Shown here: positions 1 to 6,367 of the stretch, one piece after another
Position numbering within the stretch: position 1 is the first letter of the stretch
Layout: every line of letters begins with the position of its first letter
Source: Lachnospira sp. UBA4285
Lineage (GTDB): Bacteria > Bacillota > Clostridia > Lachnospirales > Lachnospiraceae
Direction: 5' to 3'
Assembly: GCA_002394965.1 (NCBI GenBank)
Contig: DGVL01000147.1
Location: forward strand, 1 to 12,100
Length of the DNA: 12,100 nt
The notes under the pieces: generated by a model
Told to the model about the DNA's origin: nothing
Database searches by the model: none
Seen by the model: the letters and a program-made list of their open reading frames with translations, nothing else
Position numbers and translations under genes: made by a program

Positions 1-129
1 CGTCTCATGAAGGTCAAGGACATGATGCTGGAGAACGCGCACCACTACAAAGAGCGTGAAGAAGAGTACGCAGCGGAGAAACTAAAGGCGGAATCTTCTG
101 CACAGACAGACAAGAAGGCCGGGAGGTAG
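1..129 (+). CDS. C-terminal end of an unidentified protein (5' truncated)
   Basis: The frame that begins at the window edge stays open for 42 codons and stops with TAG at 127-129. The visible residues are highly charged and rich in Lys, Glu and Ala, reading like a soluble helical C-terminal tail, with no motif that identifies a family. The stop lies 7 bases before the fructokinase ATG, and the fructokinase Shine-Dalgarno sequence lies inside this gene's last codons, so the two are very probably co-transcribed. The gene may therefore belong to sugar uptake or metabolism, for example a transporter tail, but that rests on position only. Confidence 0.6.
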   Translation, partial: RLMKVKDMMLENAHHYKEREEEYAAEKLKAESSAQTDKKAGR

Positions 130-136
130 GAAAGAA

Positions 137-1027
137 ATGCTGCTTGGCGGAATTGAAGCGGGCGGAACCAAGATGGTATGTGCGCTCGGAGATGAAAATG
201 GCAATCTGAAGGATCGGGTGTCCATACCGACCACAGAGCCCGGTGCATGTGTTCCGGAGATGATCCGCTATTTTCGCGGACGCGGCATCCGGGCGCTGGG
301 GCTCGCTACATTCGGTCCGGCTGATCTGAACCGGAATTCACCGACATATGGTCATATCCTGAAAACACCCAAGCCGGGCTGGGAAGGCTATGATTTCGCG
401 GGAGCGTTCCGAAAAGAACTGGGCGTTCCTGTTGGTTTTGACACAGACGTAAATGGTGCCATCCTCGGCGAGGTGACATGGGGTGCGGCAAGGGGATGCA
501 GTTCGGCGATCTACATCACAGTCGGCACCGGTATCGGCGTCGGCGTGTACGTAAACGGCGGGCTTCTCCACGGCCTAATGCACCCGGAGGCCGGCCACAT
601 ACTGCTCACCAGACATCCGGATGACACGGCGTTTGCCGGAGGATGTCCGTTCCACACCAACTGTGCGGAGGGACTTGCCGCCGGCCGTGCCATTGAGCTG
701 CGATGGGGGAAGAAGGGAGCAGAGCTCTCGGATAAGCCGGAAGTCTGGGAGATGGAGAGCTACTATCTGGGCCAGGCGATCGCCGATTATATCTGTGCGT
801 ATTCGCCGGAGAAGATCATTTTGTGGGGCGGCGTGATGCATCAGCCGCAGATGTTTGATCTTGTCCGCGCGAAGACTCTGGAATTTCTGCACGGATATTT
901 CACGCAGAATCAGTTCACACCGGAAGGCATGAAAAATTACATCGTCGCTCCGGATCTTGGCGACAATCCGGGAATCATGGGGGCGCTGAAGCTGGCAGCC
1001 ATGGAAGTTCCGGAAGGGAACATGTGA
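137..1027 (+). CDS. scrK: ROK-family fructokinase (ScrK/GmuE type)
   Basis: Predicted cytoplasmic sugar kinase that phosphorylates fructose to fructose-6-phosphate with ATP. The N-terminus has the ROK phosphate-binding motif GGIEAGGTK (residues 4-12). The catalytic-base segment is FDTDVNGA, with Asp104 the likely base. The VGTGIGVG loop (129-136) is the second nucleotide-binding signature. The structural zinc site of this subfamily is intact: His154 in PEAGH, then Cys170, His173 and Cys176 in CPFHTNC, followed by the EGLAAG helix start. The length of 296 residues is normal for bacterial ROK fructokinases. The ATG at 137 follows the purine-rich sequence GGGAGGTAGGAAAGAA. The 1-base gap to the next gene suggests translational coupling. 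Glucokinase is the main alternative, but the GGIEAGGTK start and the zinc motif favour the fructokinase/mannokinase branch. Substrate preference cannot be fixed from sequence. Confidence 0.9.
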   Translation: MLLGGIEAGGTKMVCALGDENGNLKDRVSIPTTEPGACVPEMIRYFRGRGIRALGLATFGPADLNRNSPTYGHILKTPKPGWEGYDFAGAFRKELGVPVGFDTDVNGAILGEVTWGAARGCSSAIYITVGTGIGVGVYVNGGLLHGLMHPEAGHILLTRHPDDTAFAGGCPFHTNCAEGLAAGRAIELRWGKKGAELSDKPEVWEMESYYLGQAIADYICAYSPEKIILWGGVMHQPQMFDLVRAKTLEFLHGYFTQNQFTPEGMKNYIVAPDLGDNPGIMGALKLAAMEVPEGNM

Positions 1028-1028
1028 C

Positions 1029-1721
1029 GTGATTCGGGAAGAAGGACTGGATGCAATCTGGGACGGCAGGTACTACAGTGGTTCGGATCTGGTGCGGTGC
1101 GCAAGCGCCGGATGCAGCGGCTGTTCGGCCTGCTGTCATTTTACATCGGACACAATTATTCTGGATCCGCTTGATGTAATGCGTCTGGAAAGAGCGACCG
1201 GAAAAAGTTTCCTTGAACTTCTGAAGCAGGATGAGATTGAGCTTTCCGTCACAGACGAGCTGATCCTGCCGCATATCCGGATGAAAGAGCCTGCGCCCGG
1301 AGGGGACGGCGGTGGCTGCCCCTGGCTGACAGAGGAAGGACGTTGCGGCATCCATGCGCACCGGCCTGATCTGTGCCGGTTGTTTCCGCTCGGCCGCGTC
1401 TGGGATGATGACGGGACATTCCGCTATATTCTGCAGAAGGGCGCGTGCGTGCGGCCGGGCAGGAGCAAGGTACAAGTCAACAAGTGGCTCGATCTGACTA
1501 CAAAAGAGGAAGTGGAGAACGACCGGATATTTCACGAGCGCTGGCATGGCCTGCTCGTGAAAATGCGGCGGAAGATGACGCTTCTGGAGACGGACCAGCA
1601 GAGATCTGCCTTGTCGCTGTATCTGCTGCGCAACTTCTATGAGCGCAGGTGGATGCCGGACGAGCCGCGCTTTTATCGGCAGTTTGCAATCCGCTGTAAT
1701 CAAGCCGAGGACGGACTATAA
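1029..1721 (+). CDS. YkgJ-type cysteine-cluster protein (CxxCxxCC family)
   Basis: A 230-residue predicted cytoplasmic protein with the CxxCxxCC signature (PF03692). Cys29, Cys32, Cys35 and Cys36 form the N-terminal cluster, with Cys24 just before. Further cysteines follow at 97 (GGCPWL), 106 (RCGIH) and 116. The stretch HRPDLCRLFPLGR is the family's second conserved block. Family members are thought to bind zinc or an Fe-S centre, and the biochemical role of most is unknown. The related FliB proteins are linked to flagellin lysine methylation, but this short form lacks the extra FliB region. The start is GTG, 1 base after the fructokinase stop, with GGAAGGGAA upstream. The stop codon overlaps the Shine-Dalgarno sequence of the following lgt gene. 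The C-terminal half (about 150-230) is basic, helical and without a recognised motif. Confidence 0.8.
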   Translation: MIREEGLDAIWDGRYYSGSDLVRCASAGCSGCSACCHFTSDTIILDPLDVMRLERATGKSFLELLKQDEIELSVTDELILPHIRMKEPAPGGDGGGCPWLTEEGRCGIHAHRPDLCRLFPLGRVWDDDGTFRYILQKGACVRPGRSKVQVNKWLDLTTKEEVENDRIFHERWHGLLVKMRRKMTLLETDQQRSALSLYLLRNFYERRWMPDEPRFYRQFAIRCNQAEDGL

Positions 1722-1731
1722 GGAGTAAAAA

Positions 1732-2520
1732 GTGGCTGTTGATCTGTTTCGGATCGGACCAATCATCATTCACGGGTATGGCCTGATGATCGGCATCGGC
1801 TTTGTTATGGCAATGCTGATGGGCTATTACCGGTTCAGGAAGAAGAATCTTGAGCCGGACGCAGTTGTGGATATTGTGCTGATCTGCGGGCTTGTAGGGT
1901 TTGGCGGAGGAAAACTATTCTACATCATCGTGGAGTGGAAGAGTTTTCTCGAGCATCCGCTGGAACTCCTCGGCTCGTCCGGATTTGTCGTGTATGGCGG
2001 CATCATCACGAGTGTGCTTGCGATCATGCTTTACTGCCGTCACAAAAAGTATGTTTTCATGGATTACTTCGACGCACTGGTCCCGGAGGTTGCTCTGGCG
2101 CAGGGATTCGGCCGCATCGGCTGTTTTCTGGCTGGATGCTGCTACGGCAGGCCGACCGACTCGGTGTTTGGCGTGTATTTCCCGGATAATTCCCTGGGAC
2201 CCGGCAGCAGTGTCAAGGTCATTCCAACAGAGCTGATATCATCGGCGGGCGACTTCCTGATCTGCCTGGCGCTGCTTCTAATCGATAGGAAGAGCCGCGG
2301 AAAGTCCTGGAGGCGCAAGGGAGACATAGGTTTCCTCTACATGGATTTCTACGCAGTCGGACGCTTTCTGGTCGAGATTCTGCGCGGGGATCCGCGGGGC
2401 AGTGTCGGTATCCTGAGTACCTCTCAGTTCATATCGATTTTCATGCTGGCAGCCGGAGTCCTTCTGATGATCCGTGAACATCGCCGTCATCCGCAGGAAT
2501 CCGCTGCCGCAGCGCAGTAA
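1732..2520 (+). CDS. lgt: Prolipoprotein diacylglyceryl transferase family protein (Lgt-like)
   Basis: A 262-residue polytopic membrane protein. Lgt moves a diacylglyceryl group from phosphatidylglycerol to the lipobox cysteine of prolipoproteins at the outer face of the membrane. Matching E. coli landmarks are HGYGLM (14-19, Tyr16 aligning with essential Tyr26), GFGRIGCFLAGCCYG (125-139, Arg128 aligning with Arg143 and Gly139 with Gly154), and YAVGRFLVEILRGD (208-220, Arg211 and Glu215 aligning with Arg239 and Glu243). Departures are Tyr88 where E. coli has His103, Cys131 for Asn146, and Cys136 for Glu151. The GTG start at 1732 has AAGGAG at 1720-1725, which overlaps the stop of the upstream gene. 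This is the last gene of the plus-strand run and is followed by a strong terminator. It is either the housekeeping enzyme or a divergent paralogue, since the window cannot show whether a second lgt exists. Confidence 0.85.
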   Translation: MAVDLFRIGPIIIHGYGLMIGIGFVMAMLMGYYRFRKKNLEPDAVVDIVLICGLVGFGGGKLFYIIVEWKSFLEHPLELLGSSGFVVYGGIITSVLAIMLYCRHKKYVFMDYFDALVPEVALAQGFGRIGCFLAGCCYGRPTDSVFGVYFPDNSLGPGSSVKVIPTELISSAGDFLICLALLLIDRKSRGKSWRRKGDIGFLYMDFYAVGRFLVEILRGDPRGSVGILSTSQFISIFMLAAGVLLMIREHRRHPQESAAAAQ

Positions 2521-2563
2521 AAGAGAAGCGACGCGGACCTTCAGAACGTCAAGTTAAAAAGCC

Positions 2564-2603
2564 AAAACCCGCTGGGAATCAACAGATTTCCAGCGGGTTT
2601 TTC
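2564..2603. terminator. Strong bidirectional rho-independent terminator
   Basis: A near-perfect hairpin. The left arm 2564-2580 pairs with 2585-2601 around a 4-base loop (AACA), with one G-U pair. The core is AACCCGCTGG against CCAGCGGGTT. A T-run follows on the plus strand. The A-rich flank at 2553-2567 gives a T-run on the minus strand. It lies between the convergent lgt and amino-acid ABC transporter genes and can end both transcripts. Confidence 0.92.
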
Positions 2604-2644
2604 TAATAGTGTGAAGCGGGTTCAACAAGATCCATCCTGACTTT

Positions 2645-3385
2645 TTAGATGATCTTGGACAGGAAATCGCGCAGGCGCGGGTTCTTCGGATGAGAGAAGA
2701 TTTCCTCAGCGCTTCCCTCTTCCTGAATTCCACCGTCCGCGCAGAAGAGGACACGGTCGGCCACTTCTCTGGCAAATCCCATCTCATGTGTCACGACAGC
2801 CATGGTCATGCCGGAATCGGCCAGTTCCTTCATGACCTCCAGAACCTCTCCGACCATCTCGGGGTCGAGGGCAGAGGTCGGTTCGTCAAAGAGCATGACC
2901 TTCGGGTGCATGGCAAGTGCCCGCACGATGGCGATCCGCTGCTGCTGCCCGCCGGAGAGTGATGATGGGTAGGCGTCCGCTTTATCGAGCAGTCCAACGC
3001 GCGTGAGGAGCTTCGTCGCTTCTTCATTGGCCTCTTCTTTGTTCATGTGGCGGGTTTCTACCGGAGCCAGCGTGATGTTCTCCCGGACAGTCATGTGCGG
3101 GAAAAGATTGAAATGCTGGAATACCATGCCCATCTGGCAGCGGACGGCATTGATATCGGTTTTCTTCGCTGTAATATCTTTACCTTCGAAGTAAATATGG
3201 CCGGATGTCGGTGTCTCCAGAAGGTTGAGACAGCGAAGCATCGTCGATTTTCCGGAACCTGATGGCCCGATGATGACGACCTTCTCGCCCTCAAGGATAT
3301 GCTCGTTGATATCCTTCAGGACAATATTGCTGCCGAAGCGTTTCTGAAGATGTTCAATCCGGATCAGTTCATTATCTGCGTTCAC
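2645..3385 (-). CDS. Polar amino-acid ABC transporter, ATP-binding subunit (GlnQ/ArtP type)
   Basis: The ATPase that powers an amino-acid importer at the inner face of the membrane. All ABC motifs are present: Walker A GPSGSGKST (40-48), Q-loop Gln90 in MVFQHFNLFPH, signature LSGGQ (143-147), Walker B VMLFDEP with Glu168 as catalytic base, SALD D-loop and switch His200 in VTHEMGFA. The FNLFPH motif and the CLNLLE segment after Walker A are typical of the polar amino-acid (PAAT) subfamily. The length of 246 residues is standard. The start is GTG at 3385-3383, with GGGGAG 11 bases upstream inside the permease gene. The two frames overlap by 14 bp, so translation is probably coupled. The substrate (glutamine, arginine, cystine or other) cannot be told from the ATPase. 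Confidence 0.93.
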   Translation of the reverse strand: MNADNELIRIEHLQKRFGSNIVLKDINEHILEGEKVVIIGPSGSGKSTMLRCLNLLETPTSGHIYFEGKDITAKKTDINAVRCQMGMVFQHFNLFPHMTVRENITLAPVETRHMNKEEANEEATKLLTRVGLLDKADAYPSSLSGGQQQRIAIVRALAMHPKVMLFDEPTSALDPEMVGEVLEVMKELADSGMTMAVVTHEMGFAREVADRVLFCADGGIQEEGSAEEIFSHPKNPRLRDFLSKII

Positions 3386-4088
3386 TTTTTCTCATTCTCC
3401 CCTCGACAGTTCCAAGAATTTTGGTCATGATAAGGACACAGACAAGATACAGGCCGGCAATGCACAAATACGGCATGAATGCCTGATAGGTCCGCGCCTG
3501 GATCTGCATGGCAGCCTTCGTCAGATCAGTCAGGCCGATGACGGTGACCAGCGAAGTGTCCTTGAACAGAGTGATCAACTCATTGCCCAGTGCCGGGAAA
3601 ACATTCTTGATTGCCTGCGGAATGATGATCTTGCTCATGACCGTCCGGTAGGGAAGTCCCAGCGAGCGCCCGGCCTCCATCTGCCCCGGATCGATTGACA
3701 TGATGCCGCTGCGGATGATCTCAGAAACGTAGGCTCCCGAGTTGATGCCGAGTGTCAGGATCGCGATTCCGATCAGATTGCGGCTTGAGACAAATACAAC
3801 AAATCCGTTGATCAGGAGCTGGACCATCATAGGGGTCCCGCGGATCACAGTTGTATAAATGATGCATATTCTGTTGAACACAGAGAGAAGAGGGTTTATC
3901 TTTCCTTTTTTCTGGTCATGCGCCGTGCGGCAGATCGCGACAAGAATACCGATCACGATGCCGATGGCCAGGGCGCCGACTGTCACCAAAAAGGATATGC
4001 CAAGACCCTTGATATAGCTCTGCCAGCGGTTCTGATCAACAAAACTGATATAGAACTGCGAAGACAGAGATGAGAAAAATGCCTGCAA
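3372..4088 (-). CDS. Polar amino-acid ABC transporter, permease subunit (HisM/GlnP family)
   Basis: A 238-residue integral membrane subunit with about five hydrophobic helices, including residues 29-52, 86-101, 104-118 and 204-225. The ATPase-docking EAA loop is clear in EAGRSLGLPYRTVMSKIIIPQA (residues 138-159), and the RGTPMMVQL segment (83-91) is typical of the PAAT family. It starts with TTG at 4088-4086. AGGTG lies 5 bases upstream, and an in-frame stop lies further upstream with no ATG or GTG between, so TTG is the only credible start. The protein ends in a basic tail (RMRKSERR) that overlaps the ATPase start. No binding-protein gene adjoins it; the likely partner is the lipoprotein at 8868-9737. 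PAAT permeases usually act as dimers. Confidence 0.92.
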   Translation of the reverse strand: MQAFFSSLSSQFYISFVDQNRWQSYIKGLGISFLVTVGALAIGIVIGILVAICRTAHDQKKGKINPLLSVFNRICIIYTTVIRGTPMMVQLLINGFVVFVSSRNLIGIAILTLGINSGAYVSEIIRSGIMSIDPGQMEAGRSLGLPYRTVMSKIIIPQAIKNVFPALGNELITLFKDTSLVTVIGLTDLTKAAMQIQARTYQAFMPYLCIAGLYLVCVLIMTKILGTVEGRMRKSERR

Positions 4089-4135
4089 ACGCGCACCTGC
4101 TTTCCTCTGCGGAAAACGCAGAAATTTATTACTTT

Positions 4136-4164
4136 ATACTAGCATAGAAATCCCGGTTTGGCAC
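4136..4164 (-). promoter_or_regulatory. Candidate sigma-A promoter for the permease-ATPase operon
   Basis: On the minus strand, GTGCCA (4164-4159) and TAGTAT (4141-4136) are separated by 17 bases. Each matches the sigma-A consensus at 4 of 6 positions. It lies about 48-76 bases before the TTG start in an AT-rich stretch. This is the best-placed candidate but not a strong one. Confidence 0.35.
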
Positions 4165-4217
4165 TTATAATTATGCGACCGGTGGCAAATTCATACATTT
4201 TTTCTTTGAAATAGGCA

Positions 4218-4264
4218 ACAAAAAAGGACTGCCATCGTTCCGCTTCCGCAGAATGACAGCAGTC
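4218..4264 (-). terminator. Rho-independent terminator after the 87-residue gene
   Basis: On the minus strand, GACTGC pairs with GCAGTC (4264-4259 with 4232-4227). After a 2x2 internal loop, TCATTC-type and GAACGA-type arms (4256-4251 with 4240-4235) continue the stem. A run of six T residues follows (complement of 4220-4225). It sits 13 bases after the stop of the small gene and separates it from the permease operon. Confidence 0.8.
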
Positions 4265-4277
4265 AGAGTGCATACGC

Positions 4278-4541
4278 TCAGGCCGTGGGTCTTGCAGACC
4301 AGGTCACGCCGTACAGACCTTCCATCAATTTGCGCACCTCGTTCTTCATGGCAGTGCAGGCAGAAGCCTCATCCTGATAGTGAAGCGTTCCGACTTTCTG
4401 CTTCTTGTCGGAGAAATAAACAGACCATCCGGAAGCGGACTTTTCCATGCAGATGCGGCCTTTATGATTCTTTCTCAGATCATACAGTCTGGACGGGACC
4501 AGATGGTCCTTGAAAAATTGTCTCAGCTCCTTAGAATTCAT
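4278..4541 (-). CDS. Small protein of unknown function (87 residues)
   Basis: I do not recognise a named family with confidence. The chosen start is the ATG at 4541-4539, because GGGAGG lies 8 bases upstream; the longer frame up to 4595 has no such site and would overlap the leader. The protein begins MNSKELRQFFKDHLVP, followed by a compact alpha/beta-like body: a basic segment, GRICMEK, then GWSVYFSDKKQKVGTLHY and an EASACTAMKNEV helix. It has no signal peptide and no membrane segment. The pattern of Cys-x-Glu, Trp-x-Val-Tyr-Phe-Ser and a helix around Glu-Ala-x-Ala-Cys reminds me of small orphan immunity-like proteins in Firmicutes, but that is only an impression. It is monocistronic, with its own near-consensus promoter, an operator-like site and a terminator. 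This argues for a real, regulated gene. Confidence 0.75.
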   Translation of the reverse strand: MNSKELRQFFKDHLVPSRLYDLRKNHKGRICMEKSASGWSVYFSDKKQKVGTLHYQDEASACTAMKNEVRKLMEGLYGVTWSARPTA

Positions 4542-4596
4542 AACAACCACCTCCCGACTCTGGTATAAAGGGCAAAACGATTTGTAAAAACGCAAT

Positions 4597-4622
4597 AAGT
4601 AGTATTTAAAACTACTTGTAGT
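4597..4622 (-). promoter_or_regulatory. Operator-like set of three inverted half-sites
   Basis: ACTAC-TT-GTAGT (4611-4622) is an inverted repeat that overlaps the -10 element and the expected transcription start of the small gene. AAGTAGT (4597-4603) faces ACTACTT (4611-4617) across 7 bases, so the middle half-site is shared. A site placed over -10/+1 is typical of repressor binding. No regulator gene is visible nearby, so the protein that binds is unknown. Confidence 0.55.
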
Positions 4623-4647
4623 ATATCAGAATCAGCTGGTGTGTCAA
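4620..4647 (-). promoter_or_regulatory. Near-consensus sigma-A promoter of the 87-residue gene
   Basis: On the minus strand, a perfect -35 TTGACA (4647-4642) is followed after 16 bases by TATACT (4625-4620). The -10 has the extended form TGATATACT. Transcription would start near 4612, giving a leader of about 70 bases before the ATG at 4541. Confidence 0.8.
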
Positions 4648-4700
4648 TAGAGATTTCTGGATTTTAACAACAATTTACAATTTTGGCTGAAAAAAATTTC

Positions 4701-4729
4701 TTGAAGTCCTGACTGCTTCGGGGTATACT
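4701..4729 (+). promoter_or_regulatory. Sigma-A promoter of tRNA-Ala
   Basis: TTGAAG (4701-4706) and TATACT (4724-4729) are separated by 17 bases. A/T-rich sequence just upstream (4663-4700) could act as an UP element. The expected start near 4736 is only a few bases before the mature tRNA 5' end at 4741. Confidence 0.8.
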
Positions 4730-4740
4730 TGAGAAGTCGC

Positions 4741-4813
4741 GGGGACGTAGCTCAGCTGGGAGAGCGTTGCGTTCGCAACGCAAAGGTCGCGGGTTCGAAT
4801 CCCGTCGTCTCCA
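4741..4813 (+). tRNA. tRNA-Ala (anticodon CGC)
   Basis: A full 73-base cloverleaf. The acceptor stem GGGGACG/CGTCTCC contains the G3-U70 wobble pair that is the alanine identity element. The D stem is GCTC/GAGC. The anticodon stem TTGCG/CGCAA carries the loop TTCGCAA, with anticodon CGC at 4774-4776, which reads GCG. The variable loop is AGGTC. The T arm is GCGGG-TTCGAAT-CCCGT, with one G-U pair. The discriminator is A4813. The 3' CCA is not encoded, so it must be added by nucleotidyltransferase. It has its own promoter and terminator and is a single-gene unit. Confidence 0.95.
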
Positions 4814-4820
4814 TAATTGC

Positions 4821-4864
4821 AAAAGATCCGGGATGCCGTAAATAAACGGTTTCCCGGATTTTTT
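4821..4864 (+). terminator. Rho-independent terminator of tRNA-Ala
   Basis: ATCCGGGA (4826-4833) pairs with TCCCGGAT (4852-4859). After one mismatch, GCCGT (4835-4839) pairs with ACGGT (4846-4850). A run of T (4859-4864) follows. The A-run at 4821-4824 makes it partly bidirectional. It lies directly after the tRNA and isolates it from the downstream ATPase gene. Confidence 0.9.
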
Positions 4865-4922
4865 GCTGCAGAAGGCAGCACACAGGCTCTGGCTGACATC
4901 CGATTTGCTTTGCACAAGATGA

Positions 4923-4951
4923 TTTACGGCGATCTTCTCCCGGTGTATAAT
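4923..4951 (+). promoter_or_regulatory. Candidate promoter of the ATPase-helicase cassette
   Basis: A consensus -10 TATAAT (4946-4951) lies 17 bases after TTTACG (4923-4928, 4 of 6 matches). Transcription would start near 4958, about 50 bases before the ATG at 5009. It follows the tRNA terminator, so the cassette probably has independent expression. Confidence 0.6.
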
Positions 4952-5008
4952 CAGTATCGAACAGGCGTTTGGATCAACAGGCTGTTCGACTTTTATCCGG
5001 AGAAAATC

Positions 5009-6367
5009 ATGGAGAATCAGAAAACAAAAGTGCCGAAGCGGATTGCTTCGGCTCTGATTAATTCACTGAAGGGCGGCGTTGTGCCCAGAATCGGCCTCCC
5101 ATATATCACGGTCGGGCGAAAAAACGAGATCGAGGCGCTGCTGCGCGATACCGACATCGTTGAAGAAGGCGGAGCATCGTTCCGCTTTATCGTCGGTCGG
5201 TACGGCAGTGGAAAGAGCTTTCTGCTGCAGACGATCCGGAACCATGTGATGGACCGGGGATTTGTCGTGGTGGACGCGGATCTCTCGCCGGAGCGGCGCC
5301 TCCAGGGAACACACGGACAGGGGCTGGCAACATACCGGGAACTTCTGCGGAATATGTCCACGAAGACAAGGCCGGAGGGAGGCGCTCTGATGCTGATCCT
5401 GGACCGCTGGATCAGTTCTGTGCAGGCGCAGACCCTGCAGGATACCGGACTGCCGCCGGATGATCCCGCGTTTCTGCAGCAGGTGGAGAGCCGGATCATG
5501 GATGTGGCGCGCAGGGTGAATGTGCTCGTTCACGGATTTGATTTTGCGAGACTGCTGTGCCTGTATTATCAGGCATACGTCTCCCAGAATGAAGAGCTCA
5601 AGGCAAAAGTCCTGAAGTGGTTCCGGGGAGAGTACACCACGAAGAAAGAGGCCAAAGACGAACTGGGTGTATCCATTATCATAACGGATGACGACTGGTA
5701 TGAGTATCTGAAGGTCTTCGCGTGGTTCCTGAAGGAAGCCGGGTACAAGGGACTTGTCATCATGCTGGATGAGCTGGTGAATCTGTACAAGATCCCCAAT
5801 TCGATCTCGCGCCAGTACAATTATGAGAAGATTCTGACCATGTATAACGATTGTCTCCAGGGGAAGGCCCAGTACATCGGCATACTCATGAGCGGGACAC
5901 CGCAGTGCCTGGAGGACAGAAGGAGAGGCATCTACAGTTACGAGGCACTGCGCTCCAGACTGGCCGAGGGACACTTCACGGGGGACGGCGCGCAGGATCT
6001 TTATGCGCCGGTCATCCGCCTCTCGCCGCTGACACCGGAGGAGATGCTGGTGCTTGCCGGCAGGCTCTCGGACATTCACAGCCAGCTGTACGGTTATGAG
6101 AGCCGGATGCGCGATGAGGACCTGGCGGATTTTATCCGGATTGAGTACGAACGGGTAGGTGCGGATTCTCACATCACACCCCGCGAGATCATCCGGGATT
6201 TCATCGGGATACTGGACATCCTGTACCAGAGACCGGATCTTTCCCTGCAGGCTCTGCTGAAGTCGGATGACTTTCACTTTGCCGGCTCGGACGGAAATGG
6301 AACAGAGAGTGGCAGTGGAGAGAATCCGGAGAACGGCGGCAGGGATTTTGCGGAGTTCACGTTATGA
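5009..6367 (+). CDS. DUF2791/BrxD-like P-loop ATPase
   Basis: A 452-residue predicted cytoplasmic ATPase. Walker A is GRYGSGKS (63-70). Walker B is GLVIMLDEL (248-256) with Asp254 and Glu255. A sensor-like ILMSGTPQ follows (292-299), and basic residues in YEALRSRLAE (Arg315, Arg317) could serve as arginine fingers. The N-terminal KGGVVPRIGLPYITVGR block and the DADLSPERRLQGT block (89-101) fit the DUF2791 family, which includes BrxD of BREX loci. Residues 426-452 form a Gly/Ser/Asn/Glu-rich tail ending in DFAEFTL. I chose ATG 5009 because GGAG lies 6 bases upstream and a promoter precedes it; the frame stays open back to 4817, but that start falls before the tRNA terminator. The stop overlaps the helicase start by 4 bp, so the two proteins probably act together, perhaps with the ATPase loading or powering the helicase. 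The cellular role is unknown. Confidence 0.82.
   Translation: MENQKTKVPKRIASALINSLKGGVVPRIGLPYITVGRKNEIEALLRDTDIVEEGGASFRFIVGRYGSGKSFLLQTIRNHVMDRGFVVVDADLSPERRLQGTHGQGLATYRELLRNMSTKTRPEGGALMLILDRWISSVQAQTLQDTGLPPDDPAFLQQVESRIMDVARRVNVLVHGFDFARLLCLYYQAYVSQNEELKAKVLKWFRGEYTTKKEAKDELGVSIIITDDDWYEYLKVFAWFLKEAGYKGLVIMLDELVNLYKIPNSISRQYNYEKILTMYNDCLQGKAQYIGILMSGTPQCLEDRRRGIYSYEALRSRLAEGHFTGDGAQDLYAPVIRLSPLTPEEMLVLAGRLSDIHSQLYGYESRMRDEDLADFIRIEYERVGADSHITPREIIRDFIGILDILYQRPDLSLQALLKSDDFHFAGSDGNGTESGSGENPENGGRDFAEFTL

Noticed and set aside
975..1703. 242-codon minus-strand frame opposite the YkgJ-type gene
   Set aside because: The plus-strand frame has the conserved cysteine signature; the antisense product has no recognisable domain.
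4542..4595. Longer start for the 87-residue protein at 4595
   Set aside because: No ribosome-binding site, and the added residues include the GGGAGG that serves the ATG at 4541. The predicted start of transcription leaves almost no leader for it.
4787..4813. Integration site with a duplicated tRNA 3' end
   Set aside because: I looked for a second copy of the T-arm and acceptor 3' sequence in the rest of the window and saw none, and no integrase is present.
4817..5008. N-terminal extension of the ATPase from a TTG at 4817
   Set aside because: The extension would be translated through the tRNA terminator hairpin and lies upstream of the TATAAT promoter; it has no Shine-Dalgarno sequence, whereas ATG 5009 has GGAG at good spacing.
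5063..6277. 404-codon open frame on the minus strand inside the ATPase gene
   Set aside because: It is antisense to a clear P-loop ATPase, shows no family motif, and results from the GC-rich codon pattern of the true gene.
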